A DNA stretch of 64,000 nt from a bacterium (GTDB taxonomy: Bacteria; Krumholzibacteriota; Krumholzibacteriia; LZORAL124-64-63): positions 1 through 64,000 of the forward strand of contig JAAEOA010000047.1 in assembly GCA_024223715.1 (NCBI GenBank), in the 5' to 3' direction. The notes beneath the pieces were generated by a model. That model worked only from the letters and a program-made list of their open reading frames with translations. It was not told the origin of the DNA and did not search any database. This document shows, one piece after another, positions 38,962 through 49,258 of the stretch (the stretch's first letter is position 1; each line of letters begins with the position of its first letter). Both the position numbers and the translations under genes were made by a program.

Positions 38962-41682
38962 CTACAATGAGAAGTACTGCGAGATTTTTACCATAAAAAT
39001 ATCCTCGCCGGGGGCATCAAGCAGGGATTGGGCGTCTCGGCTCAAACTGAAACTGCCAGGATTTTCGAAGTCTGCCCGATCCTGGGTCCAGACAAAGTAG
39101 AAAGTACTGCCAGCACCATATTCCCAACGCAGAACCAGGTTCACCTTTAGCGACTTGAAGTTAAAATCCCGGTCAGCAAGGCTAAATGTATTGCCGGGGT
39201 TCGAGCCATCGGGTGTCACAACCCAGGGATTGTTCGAATCCAGATCAGGCCGATAATCAACCGATGAGCCATTGTCCTGGCCATAGACATTAAAATCGCG
39301 GGAACTGGCCCGGGCCAATTCCTTCATGCGAGTGTAGTCACCACTGGCAAAGAGCGGCTGAATGTAAGCTTGCAGAGTCAGTTTCGGCGTAAATGTCCAA
39401 TCGATGCGCGACTCAATGCTGAACTGCCGATACTCCAGATCGGAGAATATATAACGGCTGCCAAAGGTTGAACTCATGGTCGGGTCAAGAATCGTATCGT
39501 AGTATTGGGAATCGGTCTGGTTCCACGAATAGCGAGGGCCAATTTCAAAGCTTAAGCTGGTGGCTGGTTTGACTTGAATTGAAACCCCACCACTGGCCGA
39601 GCGGTCTCCCGAATTGGATTTACTAAGGAATACATCTGTACTTCCGACCAATTTCTTTCGTCGGTCTGTACTCAAACGGAAACTGAGTTCGCTGTTGTCA
39701 GCCGAACGCATATTCGGTCCACCACGCGTCATGCGTGGATCGTTAGTTTCCGGATTATAGAAAACGTGAGTATTAATATTCCAGTAATTGGCCAGCTGGC
39801 CCCAGTGCCACATTCCGAAGCCGCCACCATCGGCCATACCACCAGTATCCCAGGTCCAGTAAGTGGCCAGATTCACAGTCTGGTTTCGGAACAATTTATT
39901 GGGTTCAAGCCAGCGGTAACCACCTACCAATGAGGTGTTTATAATATCAGTGCGGAACATGAAGCCCATGTCGTTCACATCAAATCCAGGCGATGAATAT
40001 CCGGCCGCCGCATTCAGCAGCCAGTTACCAGACTGTTTATTCAGAGCCAGCCTGCCGATGAAACCATCCAGCTTGGTGGCGTCCGATGAATAATCCAGAT
40101 GACTGGCATCAGGCCGTTGAAAGTAATGTCGGGAGGACGTTTGCAAGGATTCAATTGCCTCAGCACTTCCGGTCAAATGACTGGCACCCAGGTATCCTTT
40201 AAGAGACCAGACACCATCTTCGTCCAGATTTATCCAACCGTCGATGCCTCCGGTCAGAGCCCGGCGGTCCAACTGGGCCTGGCTGTTCGGATCGTCCAGA
40301 TCACGGGCGGTGTGAGTTACCATTACACCAAGGCCCTTAAGACCTTCGTCCCGGGTGGTCTTGGCCCGAATAACAGAATAGTTCGACAACGGTTCAACGA
40401 CCTGATCGAATTGCTGGCCTCCATTCTGCAAATGAGCTTTTTCTCGAGCCGTTAATGCAGTCATGCCGCCAATAGAGGTTGTACCAATTTTGCCACTTAC
40501 TTTTGCTGCCCCCAAAATTGTGGTGAACTGGGGAATGTCAGCATAGTCGTAATCACTGTTGATGCCCAGCTGGGGAGCCCGCCCAACGCGCCGGCTGTAA
40601 AACATCAGAGGATCCATCCAGTTGAAATCCCAATTATTGTTCACACCTTCCCGGCCAAAACGAAACACGTTTGCATCTTCGACAAAAAATGGGCGGCGTT
40701 CCTCATAAAAGGTCTCGTAGGCCGACAGGTTGACCACGGCCGGATCAACTTCCACCTGGCCAAAATCAGGATTCACAGTGGCATTTAAAGTAAGATTATT
40801 GGAAAGAGGTGTTTTCAGATCAAGTCCAACGTTGCCCGAGAACTGGGGATTGTCGTGGAACGGATCTGCATCGTCCACTTCCAAAGATTCCGCCTTACCC
40901 AGAACATAGGGACGCACTTCAGCCTTGTTTTCTGGTTTTATGCCCGAAATTCCCACCAGATCCGGAAATCGCGAGCCGTAGCCGGAGCCCCCGCGCGGGT
41001 TGTGAAACAACTCACTTCGTTCGTTGAAACGCAAAGTGCGACGCGAAAAATTTATGCCCCAGACCTGATTTTCGGTATCGGGGAATTTGAACTGTGAAAA
41101 CGGAATGCGAACCTCCATTGTCCAACCCAATTGGTCAATAGTGGTGGCCGCATCCCAGACCCCATCCCATGACGAATCGTCCCAGCCATCGTTATACAAT
41201 ACAGCATCACCAATAACACCAGCGGGGTTAATGGAGAACGAAAAAGCATTCCGGTCGTCGTTGAAGGTATCGAAATTCAGGTAAATCCAATCCGATGAGG
41301 GCCAGGTATCGCGCCGCCCCAGCCGGGCGGCGATGGAATCCGGGGCTGAGTCGTACATACGGGCTGCCACATAGAGTGCTTCGTTGTCGTAAGCCACCCA
41401 AAACTCGGTACGATTGCGTGGGGCACAACCATTGTCTGGATCATTTTGAATCAGTCCATCATAACCGGATTGTCGCCAACTGCTTTCATCCAAAAGACCA
41501 TCAAGTTCGACTTCGTTTTGGAGACGAAAAGCCCGAATGGTTTTTGCCATTGGCACCAGAGAGGGATCACAATCCCAGTTAGTTTCCTCGGCAGTTTCAC
41601 TTTGGGCGAATGCCGGTATGCAGGCCAGTAGGAATAAGTTTAAAATTATAAACTGGCGACTAAAGATAGATGTCTGGAACAA
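38962..41682 (-). CDS. DUF5916-like protein (CBM9-like domain + outer-membrane barrel)
   Basis: RLQNEVELDGLLDESSWRQSGYDGLIQNDPDNGCAPRNRTEFWVAYDNEALYVAARMYD; NPDFGQVEVDPAVVNLSAYETFYEERRPFFVEDANVFRF. Confidence 0.88.
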   Translation of the reverse strand: MFQTSIFSRQFIILNLFLLACIPAFAQSETAEETNWDCDPSLVPMAKTIRAFRLQNEVELDGLLDESSWRQSGYDGLIQNDPDNGCAPRNRTEFWVAYDNEALYVAARMYDSAPDSIAARLGRRDTWPSSDWIYLNFDTFNDDRNAFSFSINPAGVIGDAVLYNDGWDDSSWDGVWDAATTIDQLGWTMEVRIPFSQFKFPDTENQVWGINFSRRTLRFNERSELFHNPRGGSGYGSRFPDLVGISGIKPENKAEVRPYVLGKAESLEVDDADPFHDNPQFSGNVGLDLKTPLSNNLTLNATVNPDFGQVEVDPAVVNLSAYETFYEERRPFFVEDANVFRFGREGVNNNWDFNWMDPLMFYSRRVGRAPQLGINSDYDYADIPQFTTILGAAKVSGKIGTTSIGGMTALTAREKAHLQNGGQQFDQVVEPLSNYSVIRAKTTRDEGLKGLGVMVTHTARDLDDPNSQAQLDRRALTGGIDGWINLDEDGVWSLKGYLGASHLTGSAEAIESLQTSSRHYFQRPDASHLDYSSDATKLDGFIGRLALNKQSGNWLLNAAAGYSSPGFDVNDMGFMFRTDIINTSLVGGYRWLEPNKLFRNQTVNLATYWTWDTGGMADGGGFGMWHWGQLANYWNINTHVFYNPETNDPRMTRGGPNMRSADNSELSFRLSTDRRKKLVGSTDVFLSKSNSGDRSASGGVSIQVKPATSLSFEIGPRYSWNQTDSQYYDTILDPTMSSTFGSRYIFSDLEYRQFSIESRIDWTFTPKLTLQAYIQPLFASGDYTRMKELARASSRDFNVYGQDNGSSVDYRPDLDSNNPWVVTPDGSNPGNTFSLADRDFNFKSLKVNLVLRWEYGAGSTFYFVWTQDRADFENPGSFSLSRDAQSLLDAPGEDIFMVKISQYFSL

Positions 41683-42209
41683 TACTTTAATCCTTTCAAA
41701 TGTTTGATGCAGGCCATTATTCGAGGAGGAACCGGTCGGGGAAACGTGGCCTCGAGGTGTCGTGAGTTGGGTTTTCTATTGTTTGTTTTCATAGGTATGA
41801 CGAGTGGAGAGAGGAAATGGTTGTGAAAAAAAAAAGAAATGGTGATTAATTTCGTGGGATATGGGTCCCGGATGGAATATTTGGAAGGTGCAATCCTCTG
41901 AATATTTGTTTTTTTCCACGTCAAATACTCGCCACACCTCTTTGGCACTGGCAATCATTTGTGCCATTTTCAATCAATGTTTCCATCTCAAGTGAACTCG
42001 TGGTATCATTTCTTGGTGGGTACTGGCTTGTTTCATTTTTTGCTGGTGAATTTGACCTTCACTACCAGAAGAACAGATATTGCCCTCCCATTCACCGTTC
42101 TTCCTCCGTTACTGGGTCAAAGAAGAAGAAATTTCAGATGGGAGGAGGCCCGAACCTTTTTAAAGGCTGTCAGCATCTTAAGGCTGTTTTTACACCTATA
42201 GGAAGTAAC

Positions 42210-43040
42210 ATGATTCAGGTGATAAGAAAGAAAGCCCTCAATTTTGTAGATAACTATATTCCTCAACATTTGCTAACCGAAGAACCAACGGTCTCTAAAC
42301 AAAATGAACTTTTTTCTACCCGAGTGACGATAGTTTTTTCAGTTGTTTTGTCTGCCATGTGCTTCGTAATGTTTATTACTCGCGTTATCCTTGAAGGTTT
42401 TGGTAGTAAAGGGTTATGGTTGCTACTACTGGTATCCCTGCTTTTAATACCGACACTTAATGTTTCAAAAAGGTTTCAAAACTATTCATTAATTAACAAT
42501 ATGTTTTTGCTTTGTGGCCTTACCGTAATTCCATATCGTGCCTGGGCCACTGGCGGAATAGATAGTTCTGTTTCAGCATTTTTTCTTCTCATTCCAATCG
42601 TCGGTGGATTGACTGGGAATGCAAAACTTTTCCTTAGTGCACTGATTGTTGCGTTCCTGGAGTTGATAATTGTTACATATCCTGGCATTTTTGGTTTTGA
42701 GCCCTCTTTGTTCGAGCCCCAAAAAGCAGTTCAATTAAGTGTACTGATCGTACTATTGTTGTTTGTATCTTTTCTTGTTTGGTTTTTCCAAAATGAGCGG
42801 AAATCTCATTTAATTATGCTTGACGAAAGGGGATCCCAGATCCGAATTCTTTCAGGCCTGTTGAGGATTTGTTCATCCTGCAAGAAGATTCATGATAAAG
42901 GTACTGGTGATTGGAAACAACTCGAACATTATATTGATAATCATTCAGAAGCACAGTTCACTCATGGTTTCTGCCCAAAATGCCTGGAAAAAGAATATTC
43001 AAAAGTAGGCCTAACACCTCCAAAGCAACAATCCGAATGA
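42210..43040 (+). CDS. multi-TM membrane protein with C-terminal Cys-pair zinc motif (orphan sensor-like)
   Basis: six or so TM segments; C-terminal LRICSSCKKIHDKGTGDWKQLEHYIDNHSEAQFTHGFCPKCLEKEY; internal ATG MIQVIRKK preferred. Confidence 0.75.
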   Translation: MIQVIRKKALNFVDNYIPQHLLTEEPTVSKQNELFSTRVTIVFSVVLSAMCFVMFITRVILEGFGSKGLWLLLLVSLLLIPTLNVSKRFQNYSLINNMFLLCGLTVIPYRAWATGGIDSSVSAFFLLIPIVGGLTGNAKLFLSALIVAFLELIIVTYPGIFGFEPSLFEPQKAVQLSVLIVLLLFVSFLVWFFQNERKSHLIMLDERGSQIRILSGLLRICSSCKKIHDKGTGDWKQLEHYIDNHSEAQFTHGFCPKCLEKEYSKVGLTPPKQQSE

Positions 43041-43210
43041 GCGACCTTCGGGATTTCCTCAGGAATCAGGAGGAGTTTGCACCTGATATTTACTATTAAC
43101 AACAACCAAAAAATGGTAATTATGACTTAATTTTTCAAGAATATTGCCGAACACCGTGGGGTTAGCAAATTTGTATACTTTCATTCCTTTGAGACAAAAG
43201 GATCCGTCTG

Positions 43211-44665
43211 ATGGAAAACATGGAAATCAAAAAAATGTTGTTGTTGGGAAATTCTATACCGGTTGTTCTGGTATTGATCTTGGTGGGACTGGCTGCCGCG
43301 ACATTTGATAACAACAAAACCAATACCAAAATGCTAGCTGAGGTAGATGCCCCTTTGTTGGTTGCTTTAGAAAAATGCAGCACCAATATGTTGTTACACA
43401 GGCGGTTCGAAAAAGATTTTCTGATCAATATTGGAAACTCAGAAAAACAAAAAAAATACTTAAAAAAGAATACAGCTCAACAATTGGAAACCCGGGCAAC
43501 TGTAGCAAACGTTGTTGCTTTGATAATGAAAAAACCAGCTGTTTCTATTGAAGCAAAAGAAGCTACTGCGAGGCTGGAAACTAATCTTGAAAGTTACTAC
43601 AAGGTGTTTTCTGGCGTTGTTGACCAGGTTCAAGATAATGATTCCCTGACCACCATTGATGGCAATAAATTAATGAAACCAGGCAAAAAGGCCATTCACG
43701 GATTTGAAGAGGATATAACTTTAATCACTTCCGAAGTGAAAGAAGCCTTTACTGTAGCTGCTTTTAAACAAGTGGCTTCAAATCAAAAGGGATTAGTGAC
43801 CGTGTTGACCAGTGGTTCGGGCATTGCCCTGGTCATCCTTATTTCCGGTTTTTTGGTAATGATTAAAGTCAGGAAGTCAGTGAATCGGGTGGTGACATCT
43901 TTGCATTCAGCAGAAATGCAAAGCAGGGATGCTTTAAAAACAATTTCCACTGGTGGCAAATCTCTTGCAAGTAGTGCCTCTTCTCAAGCCGAGTCCGTGG
44001 ACAAAACAGTTCTGGCCACTGAAGAAATGGCATCTCAAACGCATTTGAATTCCCAAAATGCAGCAAAAGCCAACGGGATTATGCAAGAGACATATTCGGT
44101 TGTTGAACGGGCCAATTCCAGCATGACCGAACTTTCAGATTCCATGGGCCAAATCACTTCAGCCAGTGAAGAAACTTCTAAAATTGTACAAACCATCGAT
44201 GAAATTGCCTTCCAAACCAATTTACTCGCTTTGAATGCAGCTGTTGAAGCAGCCAGAGCCGGCGAAGCCGGAAAAGGTTTTTCTGTGGTAGCCGAAGAGG
44301 TTAGAAACCTGGCCCAAAGGGCAGCCGGAGCAGCTAAAAACACTTCAGCTTTGATTGAAGAAACCGGTAATCGAGTGAAAAAGGGAGTTTCGTTAGTAGA
44401 AAAAACAACTCAGGATTTTGAGGATGTTGCCCAAAATACAAAAACCATCAGTGGTTTGGTTCAAAATATCAGTACCGCATCTGCCGAGCAGGCCGTTGGG
44501 GTGGAACAGGTTTCTCAGGCAATGACCGATTTTGATCGGATTGTTAAAGGAAACGCCGCAAATGCCCAGAGTACGGCTTCTACCACCGAGGATCTAACAA
44601 ACCATTTCCATTCCATTTCCGACTCCATTGGCAACTTGGCGGCGTTGGCTGGAATGGATCATTAA
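43211..44665 (+). CDS. methyl-accepting chemotaxis protein
   Basis: two TMs and hairpin tip [54 protein letters not shown]. Confidence 0.95.
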   Translation: MENMEIKKMLLLGNSIPVVLVLILVGLAAATFDNNKTNTKMLAEVDAPLLVALEKCSTNMLLHRRFEKDFLINIGNSEKQKKYLKKNTAQQLETRATVANVVALIMKKPAVSIEAKEATARLETNLESYYKVFSGVVDQVQDNDSLTTIDGNKLMKPGKKAIHGFEEDITLITSEVKEAFTVAAFKQVASNQKGLVTVLTSGSGIALVILISGFLVMIKVRKSVNRVVTSLHSAEMQSRDALKTISTGGKSLASSASSQAESVDKTVLATEEMASQTHLNSQNAAKANGIMQETYSVVERANSSMTELSDSMGQITSASEETSKIVQTIDEIAFQTNLLALNAAVEAARAGEAGKGFSVVAEEVRNLAQRAAGAAKNTSALIEETGNRVKKGVSLVEKTTQDFEDVAQNTKTISGLVQNISTASAEQAVGVEQVSQAMTDFDRIVKGNAANAQSTASTTEDLTNHFHSISDSIGNLAALAGMDH

Positions 44666-44778
44666 AATTTTTAGGATTTGTTTGAATATTGAACTTGGGG
44701 TCATTCACTAAAACATGGATGACCCTTGGTTGCACAGATAAATTTCAGAAATGCACGGGCCGGATCAGGCAAAGAATA

Positions 44779-44805
44779 ACCCCGCCACGATATCCGCAGC
44801 GGGGT
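44779..44805 (-). terminator. terminator hairpin downstream of cytochrome gene
   Basis: accccgc / gcggggt stem just past the minus-strand stop at 44831. Confidence 0.55.
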
Positions 44806-44830
44806 CCAAATAATTACGAAACAGAAATTC

Positions 44831-45781
44831 TTATTTCAGTAAAACCATCTTCTTCATTTCCACCATGCCAGCAGATTCCAGGCGGTAAAAGAAAACGCCA
44901 CTGGCCACCGAACGGCCGGCATCGTCCCGTCCATTCCATGTCACCTGATAGGTCATTGGACCATCATGATGCCGATTTGCAAGGGTCCTGATGTGTTTGC
45001 CCTGGAGAGAATAAACCCCCAACCGAATTTCACCCGGTTGATCAACCGCATATTCAATAATGGTACTCGGGTTGAAAGGGTTGGGATGGTTTTGAAAAAG
45101 TCTGGCAATCCGGGCTGGCTGATCGCCAACACCTGAAAGGTTGCAGGCCGGGTCACCGGCATCGTAAAAATCATTGCCGTCATTATCGAGCCCAATGGAT
45201 GCACCTGCAAAATTTTCGGATCCATCGTCATTGCAGGCCACGGTGGGCATGTTTGGATGGTTGCTGCCGGGGTTTACATAATAAGGCGGAGGGGTCGACT
45301 CAGACACAGGGGTGTAATTTGCAGGACTGGAATCTTCATGACAGTCCAAGCAAACACCCACACCTGCATTGTTGTGGTGCTGCCTCAAACCCGCCCCTGC
45401 CCCGTAAGGGTAGGATGGGTTTTGAGGAACATTGTCCTCATCTCTCCCATGACAACCCATGCAACCTATGGCCGCCAAACCTGAACCACCGCCGGACGAA
45501 TCGAGGGCTACTGGAAAATAGTCACCATTTTCGTGACAGGCGGCGCAATCTCCACTAAGCATGGTACTGCGATGCAAATTATGAAGATTTCCCCAGTTCT
45601 GCCCATCAACTGAAGAAATGTAACTGCCGTCTCTAAAGTCACCATGACAACTGCCACAATAAGTTGCATCGTCATCCACCGAGTACCTGGTGTAAGCCAT
45701 AACCCCAGTGGGAATCATTAGAATAATGAGTCCCAGGAGAATGCAGATTGAAACGGAAGGACCACATTTGAATTTTTCCAT
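44831..45781 (-). CDS. exported tetraheme c-type cytochrome-like protein with C-terminal FlgD-like/T9SS-type sorting domain
   Basis: four CXXCH motifs (CGSCH, CAACH, CMGCH, CLDCH); NHPNPFNPSTIIEYAVDQPGEIRLGVYSLQGKHIRTL..SGVFFYRLES; start at MEKFKC. Confidence 0.85.
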   Translation of the reverse strand: MEKFKCGPSVSICILLGLIILMIPTGVMAYTRYSVDDDATYCGSCHGDFRDGSYISSVDGQNWGNLHNLHRSTMLSGDCAACHENGDYFPVALDSSGGGSGLAAIGCMGCHGRDEDNVPQNPSYPYGAGAGLRQHHNNAGVGVCLDCHEDSSPANYTPVSESTPPPYYVNPGSNHPNMPTVACNDDGSENFAGASIGLDNDGNDFYDAGDPACNLSGVGDQPARIARLFQNHPNPFNPSTIIEYAVDQPGEIRLGVYSLQGKHIRTLANRHHDGPMTYQVTWNGRDDAGRSVASGVFFYRLESAGMVEMKKMVLLK

Positions 45782-46157
45782 GATTGTTTCTTCTTCCTTG
45801 GATGAGTAGATGACTATGAATACCCCACCGAAGTCGTAGACTATCATCTGATTCGTTTGAAATAAAGTACTAATTTTTTGGTTTTGATTATGATTGTGAG
45901 TTTCAAAACATTGAGAGAGGATATGAATATGAGTATCCCGCAACCGAACGTCAGAATCTTCTAACAGTTTTGTCTGAATGTTACAAATGTTTCTCATTTG
46001 GAACAAAACTATCGACACTGAAACATTTTCGTCAAGATCAAACACGATGTCGATAGCGAAGATTACCCCCTATCAGTTAATATTCTCCAACACGACAATG
46101 AAGAGGTAATTCTGCCTCGATTGCTGTGGGCTAAAATCATATGAGAGGACAAAACCT

Positions 46158-46805
46158 ATGCGCTTCGCAATGCTAATGCTGTTCCTGATGCTGGCGATTC
46201 CCGCCGCTGCCGAAACCGTCCGTGTCGAATTCATCGCCAATGTTGAATACAACCTTATCAACCAAGGAATCTTCGACGAAGTTAATTCCCAGGATGACGT
46301 TCGGATGACTTTTACAGTCGATTCGGAGAACTACATCGACAGTGCAAACTATGGTGTGCGTGCTTATCCAATTAATATGGCGTCATATGAATTGACGATA
46401 GGCTCTGTCGGTCCGGTCGCTTTGCTGGATCCCCAGCCCCAGGGTTTAACACCGTATTTCGTTGTACGTAATGCTGATCCGGTAGCTGATGGTTTTTTCA
46501 TCTCCAACAGCCCGGAAGAGCTCTACTGCTACGGCTGCCAGCCATCTCTGAATGTACCCGGAGGAATTGATCCGTACTTCAGCCAAATGTGGCATGTCGG
46601 TTACGAGGGTTCCACTCTTGATTCTCTGGATATCCTCGAAGCAGTGGGGACCTACGACTACACCGGTCTGACCAGTTACTACTGCACCATTCAGGACATG
46701 GGAATGGATACCATGGAACACTGGTACCAGTACACGGTCATCAGTGCCGAGACGGTCGCTACCGAAAACGCGACCTGGGACGGCGTCAAGACGTTGTACC
46801 GGTAA
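46158..46805 (+). CDS. exported hypothetical protein
   Basis: 215 aa with signal peptide MRFAMLMLFLMLAIPAAAETV. Confidence 0.75.
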   Translation: MRFAMLMLFLMLAIPAAAETVRVEFIANVEYNLINQGIFDEVNSQDDVRMTFTVDSENYIDSANYGVRAYPINMASYELTIGSVGPVALLDPQPQGLTPYFVVRNADPVADGFFISNSPEELYCYGCQPSLNVPGGIDPYFSQMWHVGYEGSTLDSLDILEAVGTYDYTGLTSYYCTIQDMGMDTMEHWYQYTVISAETVATENATWDGVKTLYR

Positions 46806-46837
46806 TAATGAAGTGCGTGCCGATCAAGGCATGCCGC

Positions 46838-46863
46838 AAGGTCCCCGCTCAGGCGGGGACCTT
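46838..46863 (+). terminator. intrinsic terminator-like hairpin
   Basis: aaggtccccgc tcag gcggggacctt, 11-bp perfect stem with 4-nt loop, downstream of the 46805 stop. Confidence 0.8.
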
Positions 46864-46983
46864 CGAAATACAGACTCTGAGTATCAGATATGAAATCTGA
46901 AGTTTCACGGCAGGATTTACGCCGAATGGAAAATTTTGCAGGGACAATGAATCGATTTTCATTTATATGAAGAAATCTCCACT

Positions 46984-48228
46984 TTATGGGATACGATAAT
47001 AAACCACTTCCATTTCCTGCATCAGGTCTTCTTCATCCAGCTTCTGGTTTCCGTCAGCCATGCTTGCATACAGTGCAGGAATGGATCCTTTGACAACAAT
47101 TACAACGTTGTCACTAACCCGGAAAATCTGGTCATCGTCAGGATTGGCTTCACAGGCCAATGTTACCTGCCGCTTATAAACACCATTGGAATCAAAAACA
47201 TCATAGCAGAAACCCGTGGCTCCTTCTTCATAACAACCACTTCGGCTGTGTTTGACCCACATGTTATTATCGTCGTCGATATAAATGTCATTGATGGTCA
47301 TGGCATTATTTTCAATTTTTGTTTTCAGTTGCCCTCGGGCCCACACATCGAAAACACTTTGCAATCGGTCTCTTTCCAGCCGGGTTTTCTGGCGAGCTTT
47401 AAAATCTCGCTCAACTACATATTCCAGCTGACCCTCGGGTGAATATACGTTAACCGAAAATCTGTCAAAATTATTTGAGACATATATTCGCCCATCTGGT
47501 CCAACCGTGGAACCAAACACAGCAGGGTTGAGAATGGCCACTTCGGATAGAACGGGATTGGCATTTTCCATAGTGTGGACAGTTTCGAAACATCGAGCCA
47601 GTTCTTTGCCATTCGAATCGAAACGCGAAACATATGTTTTCTGTTTTTGACCTGTTTCGGTGTTAGTGGATTTCTGAGCCACCAGAATCAGGTTTCCGTT
47701 ACGATGACGTCCGGTGTAAAGAGCAGAAAAACCCCCGTCTTTGGAATCACCCAGTTCAAAGGACCCTGCAGGGACATCATCCAGAGACACCTTGACGGCC
47801 TTTCCAGGAAATCGTTGCAATATGGCAAGGGTTCCATCGGGCATCATCGTCAGATCAACCGGCTCAGTGGTTTCTCCAGGACCCTCGCCTTCGCGGCTGA
47901 GTGTGCGCAAATATTCCCCCGATTTTGAAAAGACCGGAACGTTGCTCTGTTGGGTGTCCAGCAAGTAAATATTTCCATCAGCATCTGTATCAGCCCGGAA
48001 AATATGGCCAAAAATCATTTCACTTTCTTCACCGCCGACTCGCCACCTCTCGTCCAGTTCAATAGTTTCCGGTGCCATCTCCGGGCCCGATGAATTAGAG
48101 ATTACCGGAGAAACATCTGCATTTGTCTGAGCCGGTGATTGAGCAGGAATTACAGACAGGCCCAGTGCCAATGAAATGGCCAGTAATGTTGTGGCGGTTG
48201 ATTGTCGGTAATTGGCTGCTGTTGTCAT
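46984..48228 (-). CDS. exported 6-bladed beta-propeller (NHL-like) protein
   Basis: IFRADTDADGNIYLLDTQQSNVPVFSKSGEYLRTLSREGEGPGETTEPVDLTMMPDGTLAI. Confidence 0.85.
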   Translation of the reverse strand: MTTAANYRQSTATTLLAISLALGLSVIPAQSPAQTNADVSPVISNSSGPEMAPETIELDERWRVGGEESEMIFGHIFRADTDADGNIYLLDTQQSNVPVFSKSGEYLRTLSREGEGPGETTEPVDLTMMPDGTLAILQRFPGKAVKVSLDDVPAGSFELGDSKDGGFSALYTGRHRNGNLILVAQKSTNTETGQKQKTYVSRFDSNGKELARCFETVHTMENANPVLSEVAILNPAVFGSTVGPDGRIYVSNNFDRFSVNVYSPEGQLEYVVERDFKARQKTRLERDRLQSVFDVWARGQLKTKIENNAMTINDIYIDDDNNMWVKHSRSGCYEEGATGFCYDVFDSNGVYKRQVTLACEANPDDDQIFRVSDNVVIVVKGSIPALYASMADGNQKLDEEDLMQEMEVVYYRIP

Positions 48229-48342
48229 TTCATACTCCCAGGAAATTAAATTTAGATAATATTAGGGTCGTTTGCCTGATATTCGAACCGCTTCCGGAAA
48301 CACTGACGGAATAAGCAGAAAAAAAGTTCCATTGAAAATTAA

Positions 48343-48507
48343 TTACTTGTTCTGCATAGAAAGAAAAAGACCATAATCTGGAAGGAATAAATTGTTTCCC
48401 TGTGTGTGCCTTTCATATTTCACATCCCCATAAAAACAACGGGCCATATAACCAACAGTAGGGCAATCGGTTTTCCAGTTTAACCTGCCAGCGACCGCAC
48501 CCAACAC
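48343..48507 (-). CDS. possible small ORF spanning a dispersed repeat copy
   Basis: Manual reading (GTG start) VLGAVAGRLNWKTDCPTVGYMARCFYGDVKYERHTQGNNLFLPDYGLFLSMQNK*; below the 60-aa cutoff of the ORF track. Confidence 0.25.
   Translation of the reverse strand: MLGAVAGRLNWKTDCPTVGYMARCFYGDVKYERHTQGNNLFLPDYGLFLSMQNK
48426..48492 (-). repeat. dispersed repeat copy C
   Basis: GCTGGCAGGTTAAACTGGAAAACCGATTGCCCTACTGTTGGTTATATGGCCCGTTGTTTTTATGGGG; similar to copy B along its length. Confidence 0.55.
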
Positions 48508-48555
48508 GACGGTACTTCCCCATCATCAAACATCAGCAGGATATGAAACTGTAGG

Positions 48556-48933
48556 TTAGACTTTGGCAGCAGTGACCGTCATTTCAACCAGAAGTGTGTC
48601 TCGTGCCATTCTTGCTTCCACGCATGCTCTTGCAGGTTCAAAACCAGGAACAACCCAGGCATCCCAAACTTCATTCATCGCCTTGAAATGGGCCATATCT
48701 TTGAGATATATTGTCACCGAAAGCAGGTGTCTGGGGCTTGAACCGTACTGTTCTAACAGATCACAAATTTTCTGCAGAACAACTTGTGTTTGCTCTTTGA
48801 TATCTGTATCCGGCTCACCACATGTTTGACCGCACAAATAAATGGTGTCTTTGTGCTCCACAACCCTGCTCATTCTTCCGGTTCCTTCAAATCTCTTTAT
48901 TTCCAATGGTTTCTCCTTTTGTGGATTGATCAT
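48556..48933 (-). CDS. RidA/YjgF-family protein
   Basis: IYLCGQTCGEPDTDIKEQTQVVLQKICDLLEQYGSSPRHLLSVTIYLKDMAHFKAMNEVWDAWVVPGFEPARACVEA. Confidence 0.93.
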   Translation of the reverse strand: MINPQKEKPLEIKRFEGTGRMSRVVEHKDTIYLCGQTCGEPDTDIKEQTQVVLQKICDLLEQYGSSPRHLLSVTIYLKDMAHFKAMNEVWDAWVVPGFEPARACVEARMARDTLLVEMTVTAAKV

Positions 48934-48990
48934 TCCCCTGTATTTCCATCACACCGTACAGCACATGCCAAAATATCTCAAACTTTCTGT

Positions 48991-49131
48991 GGGTTGTGCC
49001 CAAAAGAATGTCGCTGGTTCAATTTGTGGCCCTAGATTTGATTAAACACGGGATATTTCTGTGTTTTCGGTTGAAGAATAGTGAGTACTTTTGTAAAAAA
49101 GCACCCAGCGACATTCTCTTGGGCACAACCC
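48991..49131. repeat. long inverted repeat (27-bp arms, 26/27 complementary)
   Basis: gggttgtgcccaaaagaatgtcgctgg (48991-49017) versus ccagcgacattctcttgggcacaaccc (49105-49131). Confidence 0.9.
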
Positions 49132-49258
49132 AGCTGGTGATGATGGTCTTTTTCCAGGCACTGGATTTTTAAAAATCCAAAATTCACGAAACAATGAACA
49201 GCGTTCAGCGTAATGACCAGCGTTCACAACAAACCAAACCCAACGAAAAGCGATCCAA

